64,000 nucleotides of DNA. Source: Branchipolynoe longqiensis. Lineage: Eukaryota > Annelida > Polychaeta > Phyllodocida > Polynoidae. The stretch covers positions 125,534,025 through 125,598,024 of the forward strand of contig CM059187.1 in the NCBI GenBank assembly GCA_030323885.1, read 5' to 3'. The translations under genes were made by a program, and so were the position numbers. Positions 32,604-44,165 of the stretch are shown here, one piece after another; within the stretch, counting starts at the first letter, position 1, and each line of letters opens with the position of its first letter. The notes under the pieces are model-generated. The model had not been told where the DNA came from. It ran no database searches and saw only the letters and a program-made list of their open reading frames with translations.

Positions 32604-32877
32604 ACATCGGGCACAAGCTAATGCGGATGTGCTGCACCCAAAAGGAGGGGGCTATATCAAAATACCATTTTTTCCCCAATTGAATTCCAAATAATGAAAC
32701 TGAAAGTGGGCATGTCCTCAATTGCATATAGGCTCGGCCTAGGTCTATACTTCATAGTACACATTTTCTAATTGTGTTACTTCCTTAGCTAGATCCAAAA
32801 TACCAGGCAATTTAAAGTTAATATCTTCTCCCTGAAAAACATCCCTCACTATCCCTGAATTAACACCTTTCCCTCTA

Positions 32878-33442
32878 TAGCTGCGTTTACATGGGCGAGT
32901 TAAAACGCCCTAGGTACAACCACTTGCCTAGATCGGTTTACATTTGCCCGTGTAAACGCGCCGCTGAGGTGTTTTAGGGCTGAAAGGTTTCACGTATACC
33001 ACCTCGGGAGGTGGTTTACAGGAAATGTTTCAGCTGGTTCCCGGGCGGCTATAGTGTACAATAACGGTGCTTGCCGGCTACAGGCTCAGCTGTAACTATA
33101 CACTGGTGCCCAGCAATGTTAGGGACCGATTAGGCCAAAATCTATTGAATGCGATCATATTTAAAAGAATCACATACTCTAATAATGAAATTAAATTAAA
33201 TTAACCCTAAATTCCAAGCGATATTAACGTAGCCGCTACATCGGCGTCGTTATTCATATTGTGAATCGACGAATGTAAACTAAACAAATAGCAGTGCTCG
33301 CCGGCTACAGACTCACCACTAAGGCTGGTTCCTGGCAGCCGAAACACTTTCAAATTCGATCCGTGTAAACAGCCCACTAAAACGCCTCAGGTAAAACGCT
33401 TTGCCTAGATCGTTTTACTTTTTGCCCGTGTAAGCGCAGCTT
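32878..33442. mobile_element. MITE, 'agctgcgtttacatgggc' TIRs
   Basis: Inverted ends 'tagctgcgtttacatgggc' and 'gcccgtgtaagcgcagctta' are bounded by TA. Subterminal 'cctagatcggtttac' recurs in both halves. The structure parallels the MITE at 58114-58721. It splits the decayed RT. Confidence 0.75.
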
Positions 33443-33802
33443 ATGGTAACTTAACTCCTACGTTCTTCTTGGGACTCGTCATCATTGGGCTCACATTATA
33501 TGGGCCTAGTAGGGCTTTATGCTTCAATTCTGTAGAAACATATTTTTAATTCAATTATTCTCTTCCTTTTCTTTATGGTTAATCATTGATGGTGTTGGAG
33601 TGTCATTCCCTACAGTCTGCTAGCCAACCAAACTAGATATTCTAAGATTAATTTATCCTTGTAATGAGCTAATTTATTGTGCCAACTTACCATTTCAAGA
33701 CCTGAAGGTAGTGGTATTCGTGCTTTTATATAGGTGGGTAGTCCCATCTCCCGAACCTTATTATAAATACGAGTCAGTTTCACAATTAATCCCATCAGCT
33801 AA

Positions 33803-34142
33803 TACCCCAGTCACACGAGGCCTGCGTTCGCTTCCGATCGCTTCGCGATGTCAAACCGTCCTCCTTGTGCCCTCCCTACGCCCTCATTGAGTGCTGTCGC
33901 CGTGAAGATGCCAACCTCCCGGCGTCCATTTCGGAAATTTTGGGCGCAAGGAGGTTGCTGCTGCTGCACGTGTAACCTCCTTACGCCCTGTTCCGGTGGC
34001 GCCATTCAAAATGGTTGCCGCCCTGGCGACATGGCGCCGACATGTATTTGAATCATTATATCGAATGGATCGCTGGGTGGTTGGCGTCCTTTTAGGCGTA
34101 GGGAGGTTGGCGGCGAACGCTGCCTCCCGTGTGACTGGGGTA
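33803..34142. mobile_element. PIF/Harbinger-like MITE, TAA duplication
   Basis: Inverted ends 'taccccagtcacacgaggc' and 'ctcccgtgtgactggggta' are flanked by TAA on both sides (33800-33802 and 33143+1000, i.e. 34143-34145). The three-base TWA duplication is typical of PIF/Harbinger. The inside contains 'gggcgcaaggaggttgctgc' and inverted 'aacctccttacgccc'. No transposase. Confidence 0.8.
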
Positions 34143-34267
34143 TAATATGGGCCAAAATTCTAGCAGTGCTTATAGGCCTACATGAGCCGAGTTATTATAT
34201 TTCTAGATTTAACTTCAACTTCAATTAAAATGTAATTGAGCTAAGACTTCCAAAGCTATATATCTGT

Positions 34268-34335
34268 TACTACATTCTCCCCAATACTCATCTGAGATAA
34301 GTATTGGGGAGAATGTAGTATTGGGGAGAATGTCT
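34268..34335. repeat. Short inverted repeat
   Basis: 'ctacattctccccaatact' and 'agtattggggagaatgtag' form a hairpin, followed by a further 'tattggggagaatg' copy. Confidence 0.75.
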
Positions 34336-34369
34336 TTTATCCCTGCTATTTAGACTATCCTCACCAGGA

Positions 34370-34870
34370 CACAAGCTGTTGCATGAAAACAAGGCAGCGG
34401 CATACGGCAGGCATTTCACGAATGGTAATGATGAAGTCAGTGGTGCGGTCTATGACCGTATGAGGAGCAGTGTGGTAGTCAACATGAAGGCCATTGATAT
34501 GGGCAGCAGGAGTTTGTGTCTGGGAGTACTGCTGGGCAAGAGGGACAAGATTCTCCGAGGGATTTTATGTTTCAATTCTGTAGAAATATACTTTTTAATT
34601 CATATATTATTCTCTCCCTTTTCTTCATGGTTAATCATTGATGGTGTTGGAGGTCATTCCCTACATAGTCTGCTAGCCAACCAAACTAGATATTCTAAGA
34701 TTAATTTATCCTAGTAATTAGCTATTGCACCAATTTACCATTTCAAGACTTGGAGGTACTGGTATTCGTGCTTATATATAGTTGGGTAGTCAACCTGAAG
34801 TCCATTGGTATGAGCAGCGGGGCTGCGGGTTTGTGTCTGGGAGTACTGCTGGGTGTAATGTAACACTGGG
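34370..34870 (-). pseudogene. Duplicated decayed retroelement coding remnants
   Basis: 34560-34790 is a second copy of 33520-33760 (the decayed RT start), with matching 'gctagccaaccaaactagat'. 34490-34560 and 34795-34860 share 'gtttgtgtctgggagtactg'. On the minus strand 34380-34560 is an open frame rich in 'SQTQTPAAHINGLHVDY'. No domain is recognised there, but its link to RT pieces suggests the polymerase N-terminal linker. Confidence 0.45.
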
Positions 34871-36345
34871 ATGCGTGCAAGAGGAACAAGTTTCTCTCAG
34901 GGGCTATGTTGGTCAGATAATCTCAACTGATCAATAACAGACTCAGCTCCTGATGATGATAATTCACAGCTAACTATACCTCGAATCCTGCCATCATTAC
35001 CATTGAAAAAAAATGTTCAGACCATAATAAAACGGTACTCCACTCCCAGTTATGCCTCGGTCACAAATGCGTTAGGGCGACCGTCAGTCGCTTCATCGGC
35101 CAGTCTGTACGATGACTGTATGGTCGCTGTAGTTTTTTTAAAGTCAAAGTTATCTGAACTTTGGAAAATCACAATGCCACAGGCTGGAATCTCCCCAGTT
35201 TCTAGTGTTAACAGAATAATATGGTTGTGCAATAATGTATAGAAATTGTGAATACAAAAATATATAAGGTGCCATACGCCTTGCAGTGTCCATACGATTT
35301 GTGAATAGATAAACCACAGACCATCACATTTGCATAAACTGCAAGCCACACCGCAGACTCTACGGCAAACGCGTCACTTGTGACCTAGGCATTAGCTGCC
35401 ATGTCTGCAATATCAATTAAATGATTTTAATCACCATCTAGTCATCAAAGCCAGTACCAAAAGACCTACCCTCATTTAACCAATTTCGAGTATAGCACCG
35501 GATACAATTGCAAAAAGTTGCATAGTGTAACCAATCTATTTATTTTTAAATTGATGCTTTTAACATTATGCAGGTCAGGTACCAACACAAGCCAGCCCAG
35601 GTTCTGCTGGTCAATTTGTTGTTTTACGTCCTAGCAACATCTAAGGTCATATCAGGACGAGTACCGACTTGCGGTCAGTAATTTGGCTTTGGACTAAATT
35701 GTTTTTTTTTTGACACGCCCAGTAACATGTAGTATAGATATGCCATATTAAAGTTGCCATCCAATCGGTTCTTGCAAAGGTTTGTCTTCTGCGTCAGGGC
35801 AGTACATTAGGTTTATCATTATAATTTACCGTACGTTTATAGTAAATTATTTTGAACTCACAGTTATTCATTTCAAAGCAGTTACCATGAGGCAGTTAAT
35901 GAGAAATTCAAAAACATCGGACTATGCAACTTTAATAAATGGACCAGTACCGGATGTAGACACTAAAATTGGACTGCGCATAAAATTGCTTAAATAAGTT
36001 TGTATAGAAAATTGAATGGACCCGTTGCCAAAATCAAAGGCTAATGTACACCTTCCTGAACAATAACACTAACTTGAGCACCCACTTTTTGTGTGGCAGG
36101 ATTGAAACCATGACCATGAACTAATTGATAATCATAGCTATCTAACCTGGCGTTCAGCCTAGAGGGAGCAGAATAAAATCCCACATTTTCCCGGATTTAT
36201 TTAACCATGCTTAATCAACATATCTAACAAGAAAAAGTTTAAAATATTAAATTTCCTGGAAAATTATGGAGTTTTCGATATATATATATATCGAATTTCT
36301 TGTTGTAACTTCTAACCATTGAATCCCTGGGAAATTAATCACAAC
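34871..36345. other. Region downstream of RPS27, mostly unrecognised
   Basis: It holds the MITE at 35052-35391 and a SINE tail (about 35620-35690, 'gttgttttacgtcctagcaa', minus). The remaining sequence is AT-rich with no supported gene. Confidence 0.4.
35052..35391. mobile_element. PIF/Harbinger-like MITE, TTA duplication
   Basis: 'tgcctcggtcacaaatgcgt' and, inverted from the right, 'tgcctaggtcacaagtgacg' form the ends. TTA flanks both sides. The interior has no transposase. Confidence 0.65.
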
Positions 36346-36349
36346 GCAG

Positions 36350-36531
36350 ACATTGTCCTGGTACACAAAGTATTTATTCGCTAATAAATGGCGAAGTTAC
36401 ATCACAGTGCAGGACACCTTGACAGGACGTTGGTATGTTGATCGGCTGGGCGCCATTGCTACTGGACACCTGGCACCGGGTAGTCCGTGCCACAGAGGTC
36501 ACATGCTTAGCCCCATTTCAAGCCGATCATC
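36350..36531 (-). terminator. RPS27: RPS27 3'UTR and poly(A) signal
   Basis: After the stop codon (36534-36532), AATAAA on the minus strand lies at 36377-36372. Cleavage is therefore expected near 36350-36360, giving a 3'UTR of about 175 bp. Confidence 0.6.
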
Positions 36532-36560
36532 TTAGTGCGACTTCTTCCGGAAACTGCACC
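36532..36560 (-). CDS. RPS27: Ribosomal protein eS27, coding exon 4 (last)
   Basis: The exon is 29 bp, preceded by acceptor 'atatattttctag'. It completes a split glycine codon and encodes CSFRKKSH then TAA. That agrees with the conserved eS27 C-terminus (human CSFRRKQH). Confidence 0.9.
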
Positions 36561-37437
36561 CTAGAAAATATATCCCAAAAGGTTCACTTTATCATTAGTA
36601 GCAAAGGGGGTGTGTATTGTACTTCACTGCACACGGAAAGGAAAAGGGATCAAAGAATGTCACCTACTAACAGTGGAATGTACTAGGTATCCCAAGTGCC
36701 TTGCCAATCCACCAATAATCTGTGTGTGGAGGCTTAAAATTCATCATTTTCAATCTGTTGGTGTGTTCTAAGTTTTTCACCAATAGAAATAAAACCTAAA
36801 GCAAAATAAAGCTTCATATTTCTTCTTTCTAATAGTACCATCTACATTAGCATATGCCTTTGATCAGCTACAGAAAATCAATGCTTTGTCAAGTCCATTT
36901 ATGTAGAAAATCACCTTTTGTTTCAACTAACTTATGCATGAAATTTTACACTGCTTCTTCAAACCTCTGATGCCCATTCACCAGAGCTAGCATCATCATG
37001 CCAATGATATCATTTTGTTGCCAATACTACAGGCCATGTAGTCATATTTTGTCCTTGAATAAATTCTTTGTCCATCTATTTTAAATTTTAATTTAAAATG
37101 TTCAATTAACCACCATTTCGGAACCGAATAATGGATAACTTCGGGTTTTACATGAAAATAAAGATCCTTTTTTTCTTAAAATAAAGAAGTTACTCATGAT
37201 TCTTAGCAATGCATGGTGTGAAGGTGTAAATTTGAGACAAAATAAATGTTGGCTCTACTTAAGAATTGAATGCTAAAGTTGTTATGCAATGTGCCAGTTG
37301 TTATGCAATGTGCCATAAACACACTGCCCACACACACACAGGGTTTGAAAACTTTTTTTTAAAAACCATTCATATTTATCAAATTGTATTGTATGTAACG
37401 TAAACAGAAAGAGCATGTTGAAGGTAGTACAGTGTGA

Positions 37438-38238
37438 AAATTTCATGCAATTATCTTGTACGGGTGCTTTTCTGTACCAAATAAGCCTGTTCAAAGTTGG
37501 GCATTTCCTTTTACCGGATTTTATCACTTGTCAAATTGAGCTCTGGACCATTTTAAACCTATTTTTTTAAGCTTTTCCCAAGCATATGTAGTCCTGAAAA
37601 AAAATAGCAATGACAAGACTCATCAGTAGGTTAGGGATAAATCAGAATAATTTAATATGGGTGCCAATTTTTTCCACAACCAAGCACCCAAAAGTGGTCC
37701 AAAGCAAAATTTGGAAATTGGTGAAATTGAGGAAATTGTGATTTCACGCATTTTTGAAGATGTATATCTTGAAATGTAACCACATCAGACCCCTGGATCT
37801 TTGTATTCTCATTGTATAGGCCATGGATTTGAAGGAAAATTTCATGCAATTATCTTGTACGGGTGCTTTTCTGTACCAAATAAGCCTGTTCAAAGTTGGG
37901 CATTTCCTTTTACCGGATTTTATCACTTGTCAAATTGAGCTCTGGACCATTTTAAACCTATTTTTTTTAAGCTTTTCCCAAGCATATGTAGTCCTGAAAA
38001 AAAATAGCAATGACAAGACTCATCAGTAGGTTAGGGATAAATCAGAATAATTTAATATGGGTGCCAATTTTTTCCACAACCAAGCACCCAAAAGTGGTCC
38101 AAAGCAAAATTTGGAAATTGGTGAAATTGAGGAAATTGTGATTTCACGCATTTTTGAAGATGTATATCTTGAAATGTAACCACATCAGACCCCTGGATCT
38201 TTGTATTCTCATTGTATAGGCCATGGATTTGAAGGAAA
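37438..38238. repeat. 399-bp tandem duplication in RPS27 intron 3
   Basis: Two head-to-tail copies (37442-37840 and 37841-38239) are almost identical over about 399 bp, differing by a T-run length. Joins share 'gaaaatttcatgcaat'. Such identity means a recent duplication or an assembly duplication. ORFs repeated in both are not genes. Confidence 0.9.
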
Positions 38239-38760
38239 AAATACAGAAAGTCTGATAGGGTGGTTACTTTTAATTCTTGGGGCCATCAAAAATGCTATCT
38301 TTTTAGTTTTGGGTGACCCAATTAAGTAACAACCTAAAAAAGTCCATATCTTCTTTAATATTAGAGCGATTTTCACGAATGAAGTGTCATTTTATTTCAA
38401 ATTAAATATACTAACAGGTGAAATCCATTAAATCAAACTCCAAACTATTTTTGAAAATCACTTGGGATACCTAAATGTACAGACAGATAGATACACACAG
38501 TCATACATTGATGTAATTTTGTAGCAACCAATCTAATATGAAGTACAATCATTAGCACAGTAAATTTGGCTGAAGTAGGATAACATACAAACCTAAATTA
38601 CAATCGAAAGGTTCGGCCGTTTAAGTAGAAAATCTGGTAGTCATCAAATTGGAACTGTTAATAGCGCAGAGCAAAAAAAATTGGATATTAGATCCAAGAT
38701 AGTGTTGTTTTACACCATGTCAGCAGTAAAGGCAACATCAATGGTAGTGTTTAACTTGTA

Positions 38761-39352
38761 TAGACTACATCACGGTTCCAGCGGCGCAGTGCATTGTGGG
38801 ATGCATCAGAGCAAAACAACCCCCCCAAAAGCACATGGCACATGCTAATACACTGGGTGCAGCTATCAAATGTGTTAGTTTCGGCTCATCTCAGCTCTTG
38901 TTTGGTACGTAGAATACCAAAAAAAATATATATATATAATAAATTAAGATATTAATCTTTTATCCAGCATTGAATTTACATCAATATAATCAACACATTT
39001 TATACCATATGCATTTAGATTTAGAAAGATCTAGGCACTCAGACTAGTGTTAGAGCCATATTGCTAGAGTACTCAATGCATTGTCAATGGCAGTGAGCAA
39101 TCTCCATACATAAAAAGTAAAATATTGATAAAACTACACCACCTAGAGACAAACCGCTTGGAACACATAGAAAACATGTTTAACAAAAAGATTATATTAA
39201 ATTGATAAGGTTAGGGTTTTGGATTTCTATTATTTTTGAATAAAACTAACGTTTTTCACTGCGCGCATTGGCAAACTCAATGGCTGTATGCCTTTGCTTT
39301 GCTCCCAACGCCGTTTTCAGCGCATGCGTAGTCGGAACCGTGATGTAGTCTA
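38761..39352 (-). mobile_element. GACTACATC-family MITE, copy 4 (inverted)
   Basis: Ends 'tagactacatcacggttcca' and 'cggaaccgtgatgtagtcta'. It is inverted relative to copy 3. The interior at 39075-39290 differs from the other copies and instead resembles the two modules inside the hAT-like MITE at 50329-50960. It lies in RPS27 intron 3. Confidence 0.8.
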
Positions 39353-39823
39353 TTCTGTCCATTTTTGCCTAACTATGGTGGTTACAATGAAGTATGAAGT
39401 TAAAAAGTGGAGGTGGTAGTCCTTCTGACCCCAGAAAGTAAAAAGACCATAGATATCATTTGCCTTGTAAAATTGTTGGTGCAGGATCATAAAATCAACA
39501 GTTTAATAATGTGACTGACATCCAATACATTCCTTTTGAGCAGGAATGAATGTGTAAGCCCCGAATGACCAATGTGGCAACAGCTAAGAATCACTTGGTC
39601 CCTCCACTTACCACATGGGTAGGCGGTGGCTTCCCTACAGATGGAACGATTTTCATGTAGCTTGTTATTTGTATCTTCGTCCCACTCACACTGCCATATT
39701 TCACCAACCCATTGGAAGTAGGTACTGCACGACCAACCATATTGAAATAGCTAAACCCCCCAAAAAACTCCAGCCTTCAGTGGGTTAATGATTCGGGTAT
39801 GAGCTGCTCACAGATCTATTGGG

Positions 39824-39855
39824 TGGTGGTGGTGGTGGTGGTGGTGGTGGTGGTT
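39824..39855. repeat. (GGT)n microsatellite
   Basis: About ten 'ggt' repeats; a shorter relative lies at 40202-40220. Confidence 0.9.
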
Positions 39856-39892
39856 GTGGCATAATTAAGGTTGAATAACATGAGTAATACTA

Positions 39893-40072
<180 letters not shown>

Positions 40073-40796
40073 TTATCGTGTTTCAACAATGTGCCATTGT
40101 TTATCCTCTTGGTATGCGATAGTTACTTTACTATCGGATTTTCACAATGCTTGTCACTATGTAGTCCTACTGAAGTGATGAGTTATCAAATGATTCGGCT
40201 TTGGTGGTGGTGGTGGTGGTGTAAATAAATAATGGATAATAATAAACACGCGTGAAAATACCAATGATGACCATGGGCAATTCAGCCATTGATGTAGAGG
40301 TCAACCTCTTTGAGCATGTGTGAGGGAAGGAGAGTCAAGACCCATAAATTGTGTTGTACATTAATAAGTAAAGTAACTATCGGATGGACTAGCTTTCTAC
40401 CATGTAAGCTACAATATACCCAACTCACAACTGCTCTTCTGTGAGCTTCCAAATCGATGGGAGCTTAGCCATGTCTTATCTTAAAGTTGCATGGTCCGAT
40501 GGCACTTGAATTTTTGTCTTATTTTTTAGATAAATATATCAAATTGATCGTTACAAGCTACTAATCATTAGTCTGGAGTGATTTTGATTAAAGATGATTA
40601 GTTTTGAAATAATATGAGCTGAAAGAACCAAAAATAATTTCGACAAGCTTGCCAAAAGTCCTGTGGCTATGACCCAGATGGTCATCTCGCGGTGACCACG
40701 TGATGTGAGATGACCTGGAACCTTACAGGACTGTAGGTAGGTAGGTATTCCTGGTTGGATGGGGCCTTCTGGCACTAGGGTTTTTAACAAAATATA

Positions 40797-41740
40797 ATGT
40801 GTGTCTGTTGTCTGCTTGTGTCTGTCTATGTATGTCTGTGTGTGTCTATCTGTGTGTTTCTCTGTATGTGTGGGTATGTATGTATGTATGTGTGTGTGTC
40901 TGCGTCTGTCTATGTGTCTCTGTCTGTGTGTGTCTCTCTGCAAAGTCAGGTCGGGTGTATGTGTGTGTGTATGTCAGGTGTGTGTGTTTCTGTGTCTGTG
41001 TGTGCTGTCTATGCATGTGTGTCTATCTATGTGTGTCTGTGTGTGTATATGTATGTGTGGTAATGTCTGTGTGTGTATGTGCATCTGTGTGTATATCTGT
41101 GGGTATGTATGTGTGTGGCTGCCTCTGTCTGTGTGTCTGTGTGTGTGTCTCTCTGCAAAATCAGGTCGGGTGTATGTGTATGTATGTCTGTGTGTATGTA
41201 TGTGTGTGTATGTATGTGTGTGCATGTATGTGTGTGTCTGCCTCTATCTGTGTGTGCTGTCTATGCATGTTTGTCTGTGTGTCTATCTGTGTGTATATAT
41301 ATATGGGTGGTAATGTGTGTGTATGCATGTGTGTAGTTAGGGTGTGTCTGTATGTATATGTATGTGTGTGTGTCTGTGTGTGTATGTCTATGTGGGTATG
41401 TCTCTGCATGTCTGTCTGTGTGTATGTCTGTGTGTGTCTGTCTGGGGGTGTGTGTGTGTGTGTGTGTGTCTCTCTCTCTGCAAAGTCAGGTTGGGTGTAT
41501 GTGTGTCTGTGTATGTCAGGTGTGTGCATGTGTGTGTGCTTCTGTGTATGTGTGTGCTGTCTGTGCATGTCTGTCTGTGCATGTCTGTCTGTGTGTGTGC
41601 CTGTCTGTGTGTATGTCTGTCTGTGTGTATGTCTTGTGTGTATGTCTTGTGTGTATGTCTTGTGTGTGTATGTCTTGTGTGTGTATGTCTTGTGTGTGTA
41701 TGTCATGTGTATATCTGTCTCTGTGTCTCTGTAAAGTCAG
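40797..41740 (+). repeat. TG / TGTCTG / TGTATG compound microsatellite
   Basis: About 940 bp of 'tgtgtgtctgtgtgtatgtc' type repeats. A non-simple block starting 'ctctgcaaagtcaggt' recurs four or five times (near 40937, 41152, 41477 and 41730). This gives a higher-order period of roughly 220-320 bp. All long ORFs over it (cysteine/valine or threonine/histidine strings) are artefacts. It lies in RPS27 intron 2. Confidence 0.92.
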
Positions 41741-42944
41741 GTCAGGAAACACACAGACACATCCACCTCATATCCCCTTCCCCTCTATGACCCTGCACAG
41801 CAGGCCTACTTGGTTGGGGGGGATAATGGGGTCAAGAGATTGGCCTAATTGGTTAATGGCCTTCCTGCATAATGAGGGTTTCAAACTGAGTGTTCAAAGG
41901 GGTGAGGTTATAAACTCACTGGTTATTCTGTATATACTGTCCCAAATCATTAGCTAATACACCAATATCTAAGTTGGATATATAGCATCAAATGTAAGTA
42001 GTTGTTTTAATTTTGACAAAATTATATTTCATCGGACCATGCAACTTTAACATACCTCGATACATTGTAAAACAATTACTTTTTTTTTTTTTTTAAAAAT
42101 GCTCATACGGATCGCATTCAATAACATAACCATACATGTAGGTACTCCAAACAAAGGACTGGTTGCTGATACTGACTGGCCAATAGAAAATAGCACTCTT
42201 TGAACACTATGTGCTGCGAGTGAGTACATCAGAGCTAAAAATAACTACTGTTACAGTAAAGTAGGATCACTAGCTTTAGTTTTGAATCCATTACGGCTGA
42301 CATTAGTGGCAAATATTTTTTTAATTGAAGTTTCAAAACGCTGGAACAATCGTAAAACATTATTTTACTGGATAATTTTCATGAAAAATATTATATTACA
42401 TACTAAAGTTCTTTCCCTACAAATCTCTGTAGATTGTTAACCACCATTTAGCACTCACTCTCAGCAGTTGGACATAACCATATGATGGGTATGCTAATTA
42501 GAGAAATCAATTGTTTTTTTAATTTTTTTACATTTGGATAAAGCTTAAACACAATGTAATCACAATTTTCCATTTTTATATATATTTGTAATCAGAATGA
42601 TAAGAGGTTTCTAACTGTACCATTTGAAAATTAACTTCATGAAAAGGAAAATTCAGTTTGAAGTACCTAATAGATGCTATGAAAAACTTACAATAAATAT
42701 ATATTGTACTTTGTGCGTACAGCCTACAGGCATTACAGTTTTCATACACATTAACATCAAATCACTTTTTTCATTGATAAATTTCATGAAGCTGTATACT
42801 GTACAATGTCACATTCTTTCTAGCCCATGTTGAAGTTGTATAGTCCGATGAAAGCATCACATTTTCGAAACCCAAAACACTTATCTAAATTTTAATTCAG
42901 TTACTTCGAACTGATCAACCTCATATATATGAGCCTGTCTCAAA

Positions 42945-43262
42945 AAGCTTTGTTTTACGTCCTAGCAACATTTAAGGTCATATCAGAATGTGTACCGACA
43001 TTTGACAGTGCACTCATGGCAACACTGGGAGACTAGGCCGCCAGCACCATGATCTGATATCCCACCCAGTCACATTATCCTGACACTGAGCCAACCAGCC
43101 ATTGCCCCATCCTAATAATGCCAAGTGCCAGGCTAGGAAGCGACACTTATTAAGTCATTGGGTTGACTCAACCAGGGTTCGAAATCATGGGTTCGGATCC
43201 CCTGAATCTCCCAAAATAGGAGACGGTCGCTCAACTCATTCCACCATCCTGTCTGGTCAATT
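42945..43262 (-). repeat. tRNA-derived SINE, full length
   Basis: Inverted order: tail 'gttttacgtcctagcaacat', 'catgatctgatatcccaccc', 'gccaggctaggaagcgacac', B-box-like 'ggttcgaaa' and head 'ccaccatcctgtctggtc'. It lies in RPS27 intron 2, close to exon 2. Confidence 0.85.
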
Positions 43263-43328
43263 TAGCACAATAGGATGAATCAACTTAGTGCACACCAAAA
43301 AAGCAATCAAAATATTACATAGTCTTAC

Positions 43329-43437
43329 CGGGGCACTTAACATCCATGAAGTAGGAGTTCGGAGACTGTACCAATCTCTTTAGCTTACACCGCCTCCTCT
43401 CCTCATCCACCGTAGGGTGGAGTAAATCCTTTGCAAG
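43329..43437 (-). CDS. RPS27: Ribosomal protein eS27, coding exon 2
   Basis: The exon is 109 bp with acceptor 'tttttcttcag' and donor GTAAGA. It encodes [20 protein letters not shown] and [16 protein letters not shown], matching eS27 nearly residue for residue in its conserved parts. eS27 is a small-subunit ribosomal protein with a zinc finger that sits on the 40S platform and contributes to 18S rRNA processing. Splice phases with exons 1, 3 and 4 are consistent and give an 84-residue protein, the family length. Because it has introns it is the source gene, not a processed pseudogene. Confidence 0.97.
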
Positions 43438-43439
43438 CT

Positions 43440-44160
43440 GAAGAAAAACGTAGATATGATTTAAGTGGGGGAAATGAGCTAACTAGAACTTTGGTCAAGT
43501 ATACCAAATGTAAACAGTTTGTAGATTCATATATATATTGGCTACATAGCTACCATATTGGATGAGCTGCAAGGTCTGCGAAGGTTGCTGATCAAATGTA
43601 AATACGGAATAGGAAGCGCAAACGCCGGATCAGACCTATAAGCACAAGTATTTCGCAATATCCTTGATAAACAGGCTCAAACATGGCCATGATATCGCAA
43701 TGTGGTGCAACCATACCTGTAGATCATGCAACATTCAAGAGCTAGGTATGTGGCAATAACGTTAGTCTTCGGCATGTTTTCACCTCTGGGGAACCAGCCC
43801 CAAGGGAACCCCTCCCAAATCTACCGTCACTGTGACCTATTTTCTATTTTAAGACCTTGCCTGATGATAATATAATTGTTTTATTTTTATTAGATCACCC
43901 TGTGAAGTTTTAGTGAAATTGATCGACGCATATTAAGTCCAGTTGTCGGAGATTATGTTAATCGTATATCACAAAAAGTACTATTGGGATCCCAAGCAGA
44001 TGATCTTGGTACAATTGGAAAGTGATACCAATTTCAGTGTAACCCAATCTTGTTTTGCAACATACCTATTGAATAGCACACAATGCAATGGACTTTGTTA
44101 AATATTATATAGACAAATATTTGTACCACCCACAACATAATACTCCTCAATGACAATAAC
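43440..44160. other. RPS27 intron 1, left part
   Basis: No repeat family or RNA gene was recognised. Ribosomal-protein introns often host snoRNAs; I did not find a clear C/D or H/ACA arrangement by eye, but that search was not exhaustive. Confidence 0.35.
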
Positions 44161-44165
44161 TAGGC

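Larger units (their letters stand above)
31980..33795 (-). pseudogene. Decayed Ngaro-like RT, broken by MITEs
   Basis: Read on the minus strand, pieces are co-linear with the RT at 52840-54874: 'LPTYIKARIPLPSGLEMVSW' at 33795-33700, a counterpart of 'SPIMTRPKKN' at 33440-33490, 'GIVRDVFQGEDINFKLPGIL' at about 32870-32800, 'QLRTCPLSVSLFGIQLG' at 32727-32670 and 'AVVYLMRKAGFFTLC' at about 32250. The catalytic pair is 'YDF' rather than 'DDF', so it cannot function. MITEs at 32267-32603 and 32878-33442 split the coding sequence. Confidence 0.75.

Noticed and set aside
36900..36990. Candidate last exon of RPS27 near 'actgcttcttcaaacctctg'
   Set aside because: The frame does not give the eS27 C-terminus and has no acceptor. 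The exon at 36532-36560 fits exactly.
40797..41957. Long ORFs of 130-311 codons on both strands
   Set aside because: They are translations of the TG-rich array (Cys/Val/Met or Thr/His strings), with no stop only because the repeat lacks stop codons in those frames.
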